A stretch of 64,000 nt of DNA from the NCBI GenBank assembly GCA_031119475.1, contig JAVHXV010000007.1, positions 124,001 through 188,000 on the forward strand, written 5' to 3'. Position 1 is the first letter of the stretch. Each line of letters starts with the position of its first letter. The DNA comes from Pedobacter sp. (lineage in GTDB: Bacteria; Bacteroidota; Bacteroidia; Sphingobacteriales; Sphingobacteriaceae). Under the pieces are notes generated by a model. That model searched no databases. It was not told where the DNA came from and saw only the letters and a program-made list of their open reading frames with translations. The position numbers and the translations under genes were made by a program. Shown here piece by piece: positions 27,034 to 36,995 of the stretch.

Positions 27034-27073
27034 AATTTCGAATGTGCCAGACGCCCCACGCCAAACGCAACGC

Positions 27074-27104
27074 TTGTTTAATACCTATTTTAACATTAAA
27101 TTTG
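27074..27104 (+). promoter_or_regulatory. Promoter of the alpha-oxoamine synthase gene
   Basis: TTG (27074-27076), 20-nt spacer, TAAATTTG (27097-27104): a complete Bacteroidota-type -33/-7 pair, 35 nt before the start codon. Confidence 0.7.
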
Positions 27105-27138
27105 CAAAATTATAATTACATCACTAAAATAATAGACA

Positions 27139-28383
27139 TTGGATATTTTCGATAAAGTTGCGAAGCGGATGGGCCCATTGGGGCAGCACCAAAAATGGTC
27201 TCATGGTTATTTTTCTTTTCCGAGGTTAGAAGGAGAGATTGCACCGCACATGAAATTTAGGGGCAAGGAATTATTGGTGTGGAGCCTGAACAATTATCTT
27301 GGGCTGGCCAACCATCCAGAGGTACGCAAGGCGGATGAACAAGGTGCTGCAGACTTTGGAATGGCCTATCCAATGGGTGCCCGTATGATGTCTGGCAATT
27401 CTACATACCATGAACAATTGGAGCAGGAATTAGCGGCCTTTGTAGGCAAGGAAGATTCATTTGTACTCAATTACGGCTACCAGGGAATGGTTTCTATTAT
27501 CGATGCCTTACTGGACCGTAATGATGTTGTAGTGTATGATGGCGAATCCCATGCCTGTATTGTGGACGGCCTAAGACTGCACATGGGCAAAAGATTTGTG
27601 TACAAGCACAACAATATCGATGATTGTAAAAAACAATTGGAGCGTGCCACCAAACTTGTAGAACAGACAGGCGGAGGTATTTTGGTCATTACTGAGGGTG
27701 TTTTCGGCATGTCTGGCGCCCAGGGCAAACTGAAAGAAATCATCGACCTTAAAAGCGAATATAAGTTTAGGTTGCTCATCGACGATGCACATGGTTTTGG
27801 CACGATGGGCCCGACAGGAGCTGGTACCCACGAAGCGCAAAATTGTATCGATGGTGTAGACGTATATTTTGGGACATTTGCCAAATCAATGGCAGGTATT
27901 GGTGGTTTTGTAGCTTCGACCACAGAATTGACCAATTATTTCAGGTATAACCTGCGTTCACAGACTTTTGCCAAAGCATTGCCTATGCCAATGGTCATTG
28001 GTTTGTTGAAACGTTTAGAACTGCTTAAAAATAATCCAGAACTCAGGGAAAAACTATGGAAGGTAGCGACCACCTTGCAAAAGGGCCTGCGTGAGCGTGG
28101 TTTTGATCTTGGTGTAACAGATACTGTAGTTACCCCTGTATTTTTGAAAGGAGAGCTATTGGAAGCGACTGCATTGACGATGGACCTGCGCGAAAATTAT
28201 GGTATCTTCTGTTCAATCGTGGTTTATCCAGTGATCCCCAAAGGAATGATCGAACTAAGACTGATCCCAACAGCCGTGCATACCATGGAAGACGTACAAC
28301 GAACGTTGGACGCATTTAGCGAAGTGGCTGAAAAACTCCAGAACGGCCACTATAAGGAAGCTAAAATTCCAGTAACCCAATAA
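27139..28383 (+). CDS. PLP-dependent alpha-oxoamine synthase family enzyme (KBL/SPT-like)
   Basis: 414 aa from a TTG start (no in-frame ATG fits). These enzymes condense an amino acid with an acyl thioester. NNYLGLANHP, the His-containing GESHACIVDGLRL that stacks on PLP, DDAHGFGTMG, and the PLP lysine Lys249 in GTFAKSMAGIGGF. KBL makes 2-amino-3-ketobutyrate from glycine and acetyl-CoA; serine palmitoyltransferase and cysteate acyltransferases start sphingolipid and sulfonolipid synthesis. The sequence differs from classical KBL around the YPMGARMMSG and NYGYQGM segments, so I do not assign one specificity. Own promoter and terminator, so it is monocistronic. Confidence 0.85.
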   Translation: MDIFDKVAKRMGPLGQHQKWSHGYFSFPRLEGEIAPHMKFRGKELLVWSLNNYLGLANHPEVRKADEQGAADFGMAYPMGARMMSGNSTYHEQLEQELAAFVGKEDSFVLNYGYQGMVSIIDALLDRNDVVVYDGESHACIVDGLRLHMGKRFVYKHNNIDDCKKQLERATKLVEQTGGGILVITEGVFGMSGAQGKLKEIIDLKSEYKFRLLIDDAHGFGTMGPTGAGTHEAQNCIDGVDVYFGTFAKSMAGIGGFVASTTELTNYFRYNLRSQTFAKALPMPMVIGLLKRLELLKNNPELREKLWKVATTLQKGLRERGFDLGVTDTVVTPVFLKGELLEATALTMDLRENYGIFCSIVVYPVIPKGMIELRLIPTAVHTMEDVQRTLDAFSEVAEKLQNGHYKEAKIPVTQ

Positions 28384-28393
28384 AATAGAAAAG

Positions 28394-28425
28394 ATGCCCT
28401 TACAATACTGTTAAGGGCATTTTTA
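28394..28425 (+). terminator. Terminator after the alpha-oxoamine synthase gene
   Basis: ATGCCCTTA and TAAGGGCAT form a 9-bp stem with a 9-nt loop and a T-run, 11 nt after the stop codon. Confidence 0.85.
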
Positions 28426-28637
28426 TTTAGTTAAATATTTAATTATCTGTTAATCAGAGAGATAAGTAAATCTACCTAATGATCAGGTGTGTATAACCCA
28501 TTAAAATGTGGAAAAATACCGCTATATGACCCTTTTTTTATTGTTGCAAAAATTTTTTTATTTAAATAAACATCTTACTTTAGTATCTGAGTATTAATCA
28601 AAACCTTAAAAAAACTAAAAAAAGGAGTATTTAAAAA

Positions 28638-28814
28638 ATGAAAAAATTTAGCGACGTAAAAGCACTTGTGGCTTCTTTAGAGGCTGATGCAGACAAATTT
28701 TACAACAAAGCAAACAGTGCAGCTGGTACACGTGTACGTAAAGGCATGCAAGATCTTAAAAACCTAGCTCAAGCTATCCGTTTAGAGATCCAAGACACTA
28801 AAAACAAAAAATAG
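28638..28814 (+). CDS. Histone H1-like small basic protein
   Basis: 58 aa, below the cut-off of the ORF track. MKKFSDVKALVASLEADADKF..., then GTRVRKGMQDLKNLAQAIRLEIQDTKNKK: a short helical, Lys-rich protein matching the Hc1-type histone H1-like family found throughout Bacteroidota. GGAG lies 14 nt before the ATG. A strong terminator follows. It probably binds DNA and may shape the nucleoid (inference from family). Codon use looks like that of a well-expressed gene. Confidence 0.85.
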   Translation: MKKFSDVKALVASLEADADKFYNKANSAAGTRVRKGMQDLKNLAQAIRLEIQDTKNKK

Positions 28815-28831
28815 TCGGAATTGACTGTAAG

Positions 28832-28863
28832 AAAAAAGCGCCACTAACCGAGGCGCTTTTTTT
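28832..28863. terminator. Bidirectional terminator, histone-like gene / dapA
   Basis: AAAAAAGCGCC, a 9-nt loop and GGCGCTTTTTT. The A-run and T-run flank a G+C-rich core, so it can serve both the rightward histone-like gene and the leftward dapA, whose stop codon is at 28880. Confidence 0.85.
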
Positions 28864-28879
28864 ATGGAATGAATTTACC

Positions 28880-29758
28880 TTAGCCCAGTTTTTTAAGCTC
28901 TGCCGCTAAGCTTTCGTTCAGCCCGGTTGATGCCTTTACCAAAGGCAGCCTGACAACATCTTCGCAAATTCCCAATTGTTTCAACGTCGCTTTTACACCT
29001 GCGGGATTTCCTTCGGCAAACATCAATCTTGTAATCTCAAGCAAGCTTAAATGGCCCGGTAATGCAGCTGCAAAATCGCCTTGCAGACAAAGGTTGATCA
29101 CAGTTGACAGTTGCTTTGGCAGGGCATTTCCGATCACTGAAATTACGCCTACCGCCCCAATGGCAATCATGGGAAGCGCAATCGGGTCATCCCCAGAAAT
29201 CAATAAAAAATCTGATGGCTTATCTCTCATGATCTGATTGAACTGATCAAAGCTACCAGAGGCCTCTTTGGTGGCAATGATGTTCTTGAAATCATGTGCG
29301 AGCCTGCAGGTCGTTTCCGCACTCATGCTGCTGCCTGTCCGTCCCGGAACATTGTAGAGCATGATCGGTAAGGCACTCAACTCGCTCAAATATTTATAGT
29401 GCTGATAAATCCCCTCTTGTGTAGGCTTGCTGTAATAAGGGCTTACCGACAATACCGCACTGTAATGGTTGCTTTCAAATGTTTTGATCTCCTCTCCAAT
29501 CACACGGGTATCATTTCCGCCAATGCCTGCCATCAAGGGCAAGCGCCCGTTGTTAATTTCAGCGGTCAATTCCCACACCTTCTTCTTTTCCTCCTTGCTC
29601 AATGTGGCGGTTTCACCTGTGGTACCCAAAGATACCAGGTAATCTATTCCTCCATCTACCAAGTGATTGATCAATTTTTCCAATCCTTGATGATCTACTG
29701 TTCCGTCTGTTTTGAATGGTGTAACCAGGGCCACACCTGTGCCGTGAAATTTGTTCAT
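28880..29758 (-). CDS. dapA: 4-hydroxy-tetrahydrodipicolinate synthase
   Basis: 292 aa. It condenses pyruvate with aspartate semialdehyde on the way to lysine and meso-diaminopimelate, the residue used by the murE product in this window. GTGVALVTPF at the start, LGTTGE, Tyr135 in MLYNVPGRTG and the Schiff-base Lys164 in IIATKEASG. Monocistronic, with a bidirectional terminator at its 3' end. Confidence 0.95.
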   Translation of the reverse strand: MNKFHGTGVALVTPFKTDGTVDHQGLEKLINHLVDGGIDYLVSLGTTGETATLSKEEKKKVWELTAEINNGRLPLMAGIGGNDTRVIGEEIKTFESNHYSAVLSVSPYYSKPTQEGIYQHYKYLSELSALPIMLYNVPGRTGSSMSAETTCRLAHDFKNIIATKEASGSFDQFNQIMRDKPSDFLLISGDDPIALPMIAIGAVGVISVIGNALPKQLSTVINLCLQGDFAAALPGHLSLLEITRLMFAEGNPAGVKATLKQLGICEDVVRLPLVKASTGLNESLAAELKKLG

Positions 29759-30092
29759 AATTAAGTATCAAGTAGCGGGTATCAAGTCTAGACAAGATGC
29801 TTATTGGATGAAAAATCTAGCTTTAACGATTTTAAATGCAGTTTAGTCCAGTTAACCTGATTTACAAATGTAATGATTTGGCCAGTAGAAAAGTAAAATG
29901 GCAAATTAAAAAGTAAAAAAAAGCACCCACAGGCATCCTTTTTGGAAAAGCATAAAGCTCGAAGCATAAGTTCCAAGCGAAAAGCATCACGCTCAAAGTA
30001 AACAGGGAAAAACGCTTAATTGCCTATGCTACATATCTCGATATGCCAAAAGGCATCCCTGCGGGGCCTGATACACGATACCATTACCCAAA
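29759..30092. other. Non-coding gap between ligA and dapA
   Basis: 334 bp that carries the dapA upstream region (minus strand) and the 3' end of ligA. It contains short AAGTATCAAGT-type simple sequence, AAGCATAA-like repeated words, and a repeat copy at 30046-30069. The ORF at 29788-29976 in the track has no gene-like composition. Confidence 0.6.
30046..30069 (-). repeat. Repeat copy downstream of ligA
   Basis: CCAAAAGGCATCCCTGCGGG and the next four bases are nearly the reverse complement of 32139-32162, so ligA is bracketed by inverted copies. The core CCCTGCGGGG is itself palindromic. Confidence 0.6.
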
Positions 30093-32114
<2,022 letters not shown>

Positions 32115-32138
32115 TTACTGGAAAAAATGAGAGATAAA

Positions 32139-32162
32139 AGGCCCCGCAGGGGTGCCTTTGGC
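32139..32162 (+). repeat. Repeat copy upstream of ligA
   Basis: AGGCCCCGCAGGGGTGCCTT and four more bases, in inverted orientation to the copy at 30046-30069, 43 nt upstream of the ligA start. Confidence 0.6.
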
Positions 32163-32294
32163 AGAAAAGGGAAAAAAGGAACAATGGAAGGTGAAGAATT
32201 GCCCAGGTGGTTGCTTTATAGAAAATAAGTAAATTGCATCAAAATATAAGAATAAGTATAGTTATTTTAATTTGGTTTGGGAATGGTCAGCTGA

Positions 32295-32975
32295 TCAGTT
32301 AGACTTTAGGTTTAAGGCCATCTCTCTGAAAATATTTAAATAGTTTTTCTCGAGGGTTAATTTATAGCTGCTGAGCTGATGGGTGAGCTGGCCGATCGAA
32401 TCTTCACTAAAGGGATGGGTCCAGAGCCGCATACAGATCCGTTGCAGGGCATAACTGATATTCTCTATTTTTTGATAGCTCAAGAGGTACCTGCTCGATT
32501 TAAAGCTCTCCAAAAATCTAAAAAAATGTGCTGAGTCTTCAGCACCTGCTTTTTGAAGAAAAGTATGCAGGATCTGGTCATTAACACGGGCTAACTGATC
32601 GTAAAAAGAAGTAATGTTGATCAGGTTCTGCTCCACCAATAAATGGTCTAGCATCAGTTCGAGCCCAATGTGTGCCAAAAATGATGGTCGTACAGGGCTA
32701 TCTTCAAGAATAGGGACGACCAATTTTTTCAGCTGCGCGGTTTCTTCCAGAAAAAATGTAGAAGAATGAAAAAAACGATCTACTTCCAAATGCTTTTTCC
32801 ATCCAATCAACAGCGAATTCAAGAAGGGATCATCTTCGAAAAGCGCTTCTTTTTTTTGAGGGTAGAAGTTCCAGTCCTTTGCTGCATTCTTGATCAGATC
32901 GGGCAGTACGGTGCCCATCACCTGATAAGGATCCGGATTATCTTTTTCAAAATAAAAATGGGAAAGGAAATTCAT
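32295..32975 (-). CDS. AcpH-like protein (acyl carrier protein phosphodiesterase family)
   Basis: 226 aa from the ATG at 32975 (MNFLSHFYF); the ORF track adds 19 unlikely residues. The start MNFLSHFYF and the GTVLPDLIK segment line up with MNFLAHLHL and GNLLADF of E. coli AcpH, where the Asp is catalytic. The rest is helical and Leu-rich (HIGLELMLDHLLVE). AcpH removes phosphopantetheine from ACP; the similarity is distant, so the activity is unproven. Divergent from tyrS. Confidence 0.62.
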   Translation of the reverse strand: MNFLSHFYFEKDNPDPYQVMGTVLPDLIKNAAKDWNFYPQKKEALFEDDPFLNSLLIGWKKHLEVDRFFHSSTFFLEETAQLKKLVVPILEDSPVRPSFLAHIGLELMLDHLLVEQNLINITSFYDQLARVNDQILHTFLQKAGAEDSAHFFRFLESFKSSRYLLSYQKIENISYALQRICMRLWTHPFSEDSIGQLTHQLSSYKLTLEKNYLNIFREMALNLKSN

Positions 32976-33093
32976 AGCGTAAAGATAATAGAAAGTCCGA
33001 AAGTCGAAAGTTGAGGAATGCAGGCAACACAAGTCGAATAAATTGAATAGCTTCTCCGCCTACGCTTTTCACTTTCCACCCTACGCGCTACGC

Positions 33094-33124
33094 TTGATGC
33101 TTTCCCCTCCAAAAACTATCTTTG
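33094..33124 (+). promoter_or_regulatory. Promoter of tyrS
   Basis: TTG (33094-33096), 20-nt spacer, TATCTTTG (33117-33124), matching TAnnTTTG; the ATG is 18 nt downstream. Confidence 0.7.
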
Positions 33125-33142
33125 CCCTACAAAAATTAGAAT

Positions 33143-34429
33143 ATGGCAAATTTTGTTGAGGAATTACGTTGGCGTGGAATGTTGCATGATATCATGCCCA
33201 ATACGGAAGAAAAACTAAATGAAGGAATGACAGCTGGTTACATTGGTTTCGATCCGACAGCTGATTCGCTCCATATTGGCCATCTGACGCAGATCATGAC
33301 GTTAATTCATTTTCAAAACGCCGGTCATAAGCCGTTTGCCCTTGTGGGCGGTGCTACTGGAATGGTGGGCGATCCTTCAGGGAAATCAGACGAACGCAAC
33401 CTGCAGACCGAAGAAATGGTTGCCCATAACCTGGAAGGGATGAAACGCCAGCTTTCCAAGTTCCTCACTTTCGAAGATTCGGGCAATGGGGCCGTGATGG
33501 TCAATAATGCCGATTGGTTTAAGAACATGAACTTTCTGGCCTTTATCCGCGATGTGGGCAAGCACATTACCGTGAATTACATGATGGCGAAGGATAGCGT
33601 GAAAAAGCGTTTGGAAGGCGAAACAGGCATGTCGTTCACCGAATTTAGCTATCAGTTGGTACAGGGCTATGATTTTTATTACCTCTGGAAGCATTACAAC
33701 TGTGCGCTTCAGATGGGTGGATCAGACCAATGGGGAAATATTGTGACGGGAACAGAGCTGATCAGGAGGAAGGATTCGGGTACAGCTTATGCAATCACCA
33801 CCCAACTGATCAAAAAAGCAGACGGTACAAAATTTGGCAAAACAGAAAGCGGAGCGGTGTGGCTGGATCCCGAGAAGACCTCGCCCTATAAATTCTATCA
33901 ATTTTGGTTGAATGCTGCCGATGATGATGTGAAAAAATGGATCCGCATCTTCACGCTCAAAACACAGCCAGAAATTGAAAAATTGGAAGAAGAGCATCAG
34001 GCGGCACCTCATCTGCGGATTTTGCAAAAAGCTTTGGCAGAAGATATTACAATCAGGACCCATTCTGAAGCCGCTTTGGAAACTGCGCTAAAAACCTCTG
34101 AATTCCTTTTCGGTAACGGTACGCTTGAATTCCTCAAAACTTTGGATTCAAAGCGTGTATTGGAAATTTTTGAAGGTGTGCCGCAATATACGATCAGTAA
34201 GTCCGATTTGGCTGGTGGCATTGATGTAGCCACACTTTTGGCAGAAAAAACCAGTGTATTCCCATCAAAAGGAGAGGTTAAGAAAACTATTCAAGGTGGC
34301 GGATTGAGCATCAATAAAAATAAAGTGGCCGAAATGTTGGCCAATTACACGACTGCAGATCTCATCAGCGACCAGTTTATCGTGGTACAGAAGGGAAAGA
34401 AAAACTATTTCTTGTTGGTAGCTGGTTAG
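33143..34429 (+). CDS. tyrS: Tyrosyl-tRNA synthetase
   Basis: 428 aa class I synthetase. HIGH signature at residues 44-47 (SLHIGHL), tyrosine pocket and QMGGSDQWGNI motif, KMSKS equivalent as KFGKTESG near residue 232, and a C-terminal S4-like RNA-binding domain (IQGGGLSINKNKV). Length is typical of the TyrS group. It has its own promoter. Confidence 0.96.
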   Translation: MANFVEELRWRGMLHDIMPNTEEKLNEGMTAGYIGFDPTADSLHIGHLTQIMTLIHFQNAGHKPFALVGGATGMVGDPSGKSDERNLQTEEMVAHNLEGMKRQLSKFLTFEDSGNGAVMVNNADWFKNMNFLAFIRDVGKHITVNYMMAKDSVKKRLEGETGMSFTEFSYQLVQGYDFYYLWKHYNCALQMGGSDQWGNIVTGTELIRRKDSGTAYAITTQLIKKADGTKFGKTESGAVWLDPEKTSPYKFYQFWLNAADDDVKKWIRIFTLKTQPEIEKLEEEHQAAPHLRILQKALAEDITIRTHSEAALETALKTSEFLFGNGTLEFLKTLDSKRVLEIFEGVPQYTISKSDLAGGIDVATLLAEKTSVFPSKGEVKKTIQGGGLSINKNKVAEMLANYTTADLISDQFIVVQKGKKNYFLLVAG

Positions 34430-34520
34430 GATAAGGTGGTGAGATGATGAGGTGATGAGTTGTCATATATCCCCCCTTTATTTGTCCTATTTACACAGTT
34501 CATCGTGAACTTAAGGTGTT

Positions 34521-34528
34521 TAATTTTG
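34521..34528 (+). promoter_or_regulatory. -7 element before the VOC gene
   Basis: TAATTTTG, an exact TAnnTTTG, 25 nt before the ATG; no clear -33. Confidence 0.5.
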
Positions 34529-34553
34529 TTTTACAAGTTAAACATAACCGAAG

Positions 34554-35027
34554 ATGAAAAAAATCAGACCTTGCTTATGGCTCGACCATAATGTTGAAGA
34601 GGCCATTGCCTTTTACACCCAGGTATTTAAAAATACCAAAGTGCTCGGTATGAGCCATTATCCTCAGGAAGCACCGAACTTTGGTGGGGAAATTCTGGCG
34701 GCTACCTTAGAAATTGAAAATCAGGAGTTTATTCTGTTGAACGGAGGACCAACATTTAAGTTTAACGAATCGGTCTCGTTTTCGGTAGATGCCAATACGC
34801 AGGAAGAAATCGATTATTATTGGGAGAAGCTAGTTGCCGGAGGCGGTCAACATTCGCAATGTGGATGGTTGAAAGATCGATTTGGCCTTTCATGGCAGGT
34901 ATCGCCCGCCATCTTGGAAGATCTGCTGCAGGATCCGGACTCTGAGAAAGCAGCGCGTGTAATGAATGCCATGATGAAGATGCATAAAATTATCCTCAAG
35001 GATATTGAAGCAGCTGCTGCTGGGTAA
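34554..35027 (+). CDS. VOC superfamily protein (PhnB-like)
   Basis: 157 aa. A single glyoxalase-fold domain: MKKIRPCLWLDHNVEEAIAFYTQVF, then FILLNGGPTFKF and WLKDRFGLSWQVSP, as in the PhnB / '3-demethylubiquinone methyltransferase-like' group. Members often bind a metal, but substrates are mostly unknown. Followed by a short Ala-rich tail and then the tandem-repeat block. Confidence 0.82.
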   Translation: MKKIRPCLWLDHNVEEAIAFYTQVFKNTKVLGMSHYPQEAPNFGGEILAATLEIENQEFILLNGGPTFKFNESVSFSVDANTQEEIDYYWEKLVAGGGQHSQCGWLKDRFGLSWQVSPAILEDLLQDPDSEKAARVMNAMMKMHKIILKDIEAAAAG

Positions 35028-35040
35028 AATTTTTTCTTAT

Positions 35041-35295
35041 AAAGCCACAGCTATCACAGATGGACACAGATTGATTTTGTGCCCTTTGTGTCTTTGTGGT
35101 AAAGGGACCACAGCTATCACAGATGGACACAGATTGATTTGTGTCCTTTGAGTTTCTTTGTGGTTAAATGGATCACAGCTATCACAGATGGGCACAGATT
35201 GATTTTGTGCCCTTTGTGTCTTTTTGGTTAAATGGATCACAGCTATCACTGATGGACACAGATTGATTTTGTGCCTTTTGTGTCTTTGTGGTTAA
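35041..35295. repeat. Four tandem copies of a ~64-bp repeat
   Basis: CACAGCTATCACAGATGGAC recurs with starts at 35046, 35109, 35174 and 35238 (the fourth with one change), each followed by a TTTGTGTCTTTGTGGT-like half. Periods are 63, 65 and 64 bp. The ORFs crossing it (for example 35037-35249) are only translations of the repeat. The remaining gap up to 35409 holds a hairpin repeat and a promoter. Confidence 0.9.
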
Positions 35296-35329
35296 AACTT
35301 TATAGGAGAGGCTGTCCCAAAGGGAACTC

Positions 35330-35360
35330 CTGCGGAGCGTTGTCGCTGCGCTCCTCGCAG
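35330..35360. repeat. G+C-rich hairpin repeat
   Basis: CTGCGGAGCG and CGCTCCTCGCAG pair with a two-base bulge around a 9-nt loop. The sequence is far more G+C-rich than its surroundings and looks like a dispersed intergenic element. Confidence 0.5.
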
Positions 35361-35373
35361 CTACGGTTTGGGG

Positions 35374-35405
35374 TTTGTGCCTTTGTGGTGAAATCTGTAT
35401 TTTTG
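35374..35405 (+). promoter_or_regulatory. Promoter of the LuxE-like gene
   Basis: TTTG (35374-35377), 20-nt spacer, TATTTTTG (35398-35405). The -33 lies in a partial copy of the TTTGTGCCTTTGTGGT end of the upstream tandem repeat. Confidence 0.65.
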
Positions 35406-35409
35406 CGCT

Positions 35410-36393
35410 GTGGGCATCCATTCTGATCAGATTTTTTCAATTTCCGATGATTCGGCATTTACCGAAATGGCCTTACAAATTTTTAGGCTTCAGGCACAAC
35501 ATTGCCAGGTTTACCGCGACTACATTTTTCACCTTGGCGTCGATCCAGCTATAATTACAGATTACCATCAGATCCCATTTCTGCCGATCAGTTTTTTCAA
35601 GAGCCATACCGTGGTGAGCAGTGCTGCTCCTGCAGCCATTACCTTTAGCAGTTCGGGAACTACCGGACAGTCGACCAGCAAGCACGTGGTTACAGACCTT
35701 TACATGTACGAGAAAAGTTTCAATGCTGCTTTCGCAGAGTTTTATGGCCAAGCTGAAGATTATTGCATCCTGGCTTTGCTTCCTTCTTATTTGGAGCGGG
35801 AAGGTTCTTCCCTCATTTACATGGTTGATGCCCTATTGCAGCAAAGCAAGCACTCGAGCAGTGGGTATTTTCTCCATGATCTGGATCGGCTTTTTGATAC
35901 ACTCCAACAATTAAAAAAAACGCGTCAAAGAACCCTATTGATCGGAGTGACTTATGCCTTATTGGATTTTGTGGAACAGTTTCAGCCTGATTTTGCAGAG
36001 CTGATCGTGATGGAAACCGGCGGCATGAAAGGTAAACGAAAAGAGATGGTGCGCGAGGAACTCCATGAAATATTGACAAAAGGCTTTGGCGTCGAAAAAA
36101 TCCATAGCGAATATGGGATGACCGAACTTTTATCTCAGGGATATTCAGCTGGAAATGGCATTTTCAATTGTCCGCCATGGATGAAAATCCTGCTCCGCGA
36201 TACCGCTGATCCCTTAAGTTTGGTGCAGCACAAAAGCAGTGGCGGTATCAACGTAATCGACCTGGCGAACATCAACTCTTGTGCTTTTATCGCCACGCAA
36301 GACCTTGGAAAAACTCATGCCAACGGAAGCTTTGAAGTCCTGGGCAGATTTGACCACTCCGATATCAGGGGATGTAATTTGTTGGTGCAGTAG
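35410..36393 (+). CDS. LuxE-like acyl-activating (acyl-protein synthetase) family protein
   Basis: 327 aa, GTG start. The ATP/AMP-binding signature FSSSGTTGQSTSKH (near residues 78-91) and the later EYGMTELLSQGY and DLGKTHANGSFEVLGR segments are those of the adenylate-forming LuxE / phenylacetate-CoA-ligase-like group. LuxE transfers activated fatty acid in bioluminescence, but no other lux gene is present, so another acyl acceptor is expected. It stands alone behind its own promoter, only 5 nt from the -7 box to the GTG, implying a very short or absent leader. Confidence 0.78.
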   Translation: MGIHSDQIFSISDDSAFTEMALQIFRLQAQHCQVYRDYIFHLGVDPAIITDYHQIPFLPISFFKSHTVVSSAAPAAITFSSSGTTGQSTSKHVVTDLYMYEKSFNAAFAEFYGQAEDYCILALLPSYLEREGSSLIYMVDALLQQSKHSSSGYFLHDLDRLFDTLQQLKKTRQRTLLIGVTYALLDFVEQFQPDFAELIVMETGGMKGKRKEMVREELHEILTKGFGVEKIHSEYGMTELLSQGYSAGNGIFNCPPWMKILLRDTADPLSLVQHKSSGGINVIDLANINSCAFIATQDLGKTHANGSFEVLGRFDHSDIRGCNLLVQ

Positions 36394-36394
36394 G

Positions 36395-36425
36395 AAGTAA
36401 AAAGTAAAAAGTAAAAAGTATAAAG
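36395..36425. repeat. 7-bp simple tandem repeat
   Basis: GTAAAAA repeated about four times directly after the LuxE-like stop codon. The rest of the 250-bp gap is T/C-rich low-complexity sequence (CTTTGATCTTT, CAACCTT) without a gene. Confidence 0.7.
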
Positions 36426-36644
36426 ATAGGGTGTCTAGGCATACACTTCAGAACTTTTAAACACAGACCACCTTTTAGACTATAGCCATTACCTTTCATC
36501 CACTGTATTTGATCTCTAATCTTTGGCCTTTGATCAATTTTCTCTAATCTATTGTCTTTAATCTTTTTTCTTTCGTCTTTGATCTTTACTCTCATATCTC
36601 AACCTTCAACCTTCAACTTTGAACCTTTAACTAAACCTTCAACT

Positions 36645-36992
36645 TCACTTGCCTTTTTTAACAATCATGGCTTTTCTGAAGTGATAGCCACAAAAACCAC
36701 TGATCCCTGCAGCAAGGCCACCTAAAAGCATGGTAATGGCCAATACCAATGGCCAAATTTTGACCTTGAGCATTTCTGCTATCCGCATGGCCAGAACATG
36801 GTGGTTAGGGACGCTCTTAAATAAGGCCATTCCCATCCATAACAGGGCAATGGCCAGAAAAGGTTGCCAAAAAGAAATTTTTCCGGTCTTGCCGATCAGT
36901 CCACAGGTGGCAAAACTAACAACAACAATTACCCACCATGGCAGGAATAACTGGAGCAGAAAAGAAACGATGAGGATCACTAAAAATACCAT
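36645..36992 (-). CDS. Small membrane protein, unknown
   Basis: 115 aa with about four hydrophobic segments (MVFLVILIVSFLLQLFLPWW; WVIVVVSFATCGLI; PFLAIALLWMGMALF; PLVLAITMLLGGLAAG) and a basic C-terminus. No family recognised. It starts 3 nt after the stop of the acylase-family gene, so it is the second gene of that operon. Confidence 0.7.
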   Translation of the reverse strand: MVFLVILIVSFLLQLFLPWWVIVVVSFATCGLIGKTGKISFWQPFLAIALLWMGMALFKSVPNHHVLAMRIAEMLKVKIWPLVLAITMLLGGLAAGISGFCGYHFRKAMIVKKGK

Positions 36993-36995
36993 TTC

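Noticed and set aside
29788-29976. 62-aa minus-strand ORF upstream of dapA
   Set aside because: Low-complexity, lies in the dapA leader region, and no homology or ribosome site is visible.
35037-35249. 70-aa ORF on the minus strand with repeated peptide
   Set aside because: It is a translation of the 64-bp tandem repeats and ends and begins within them; no start signals.
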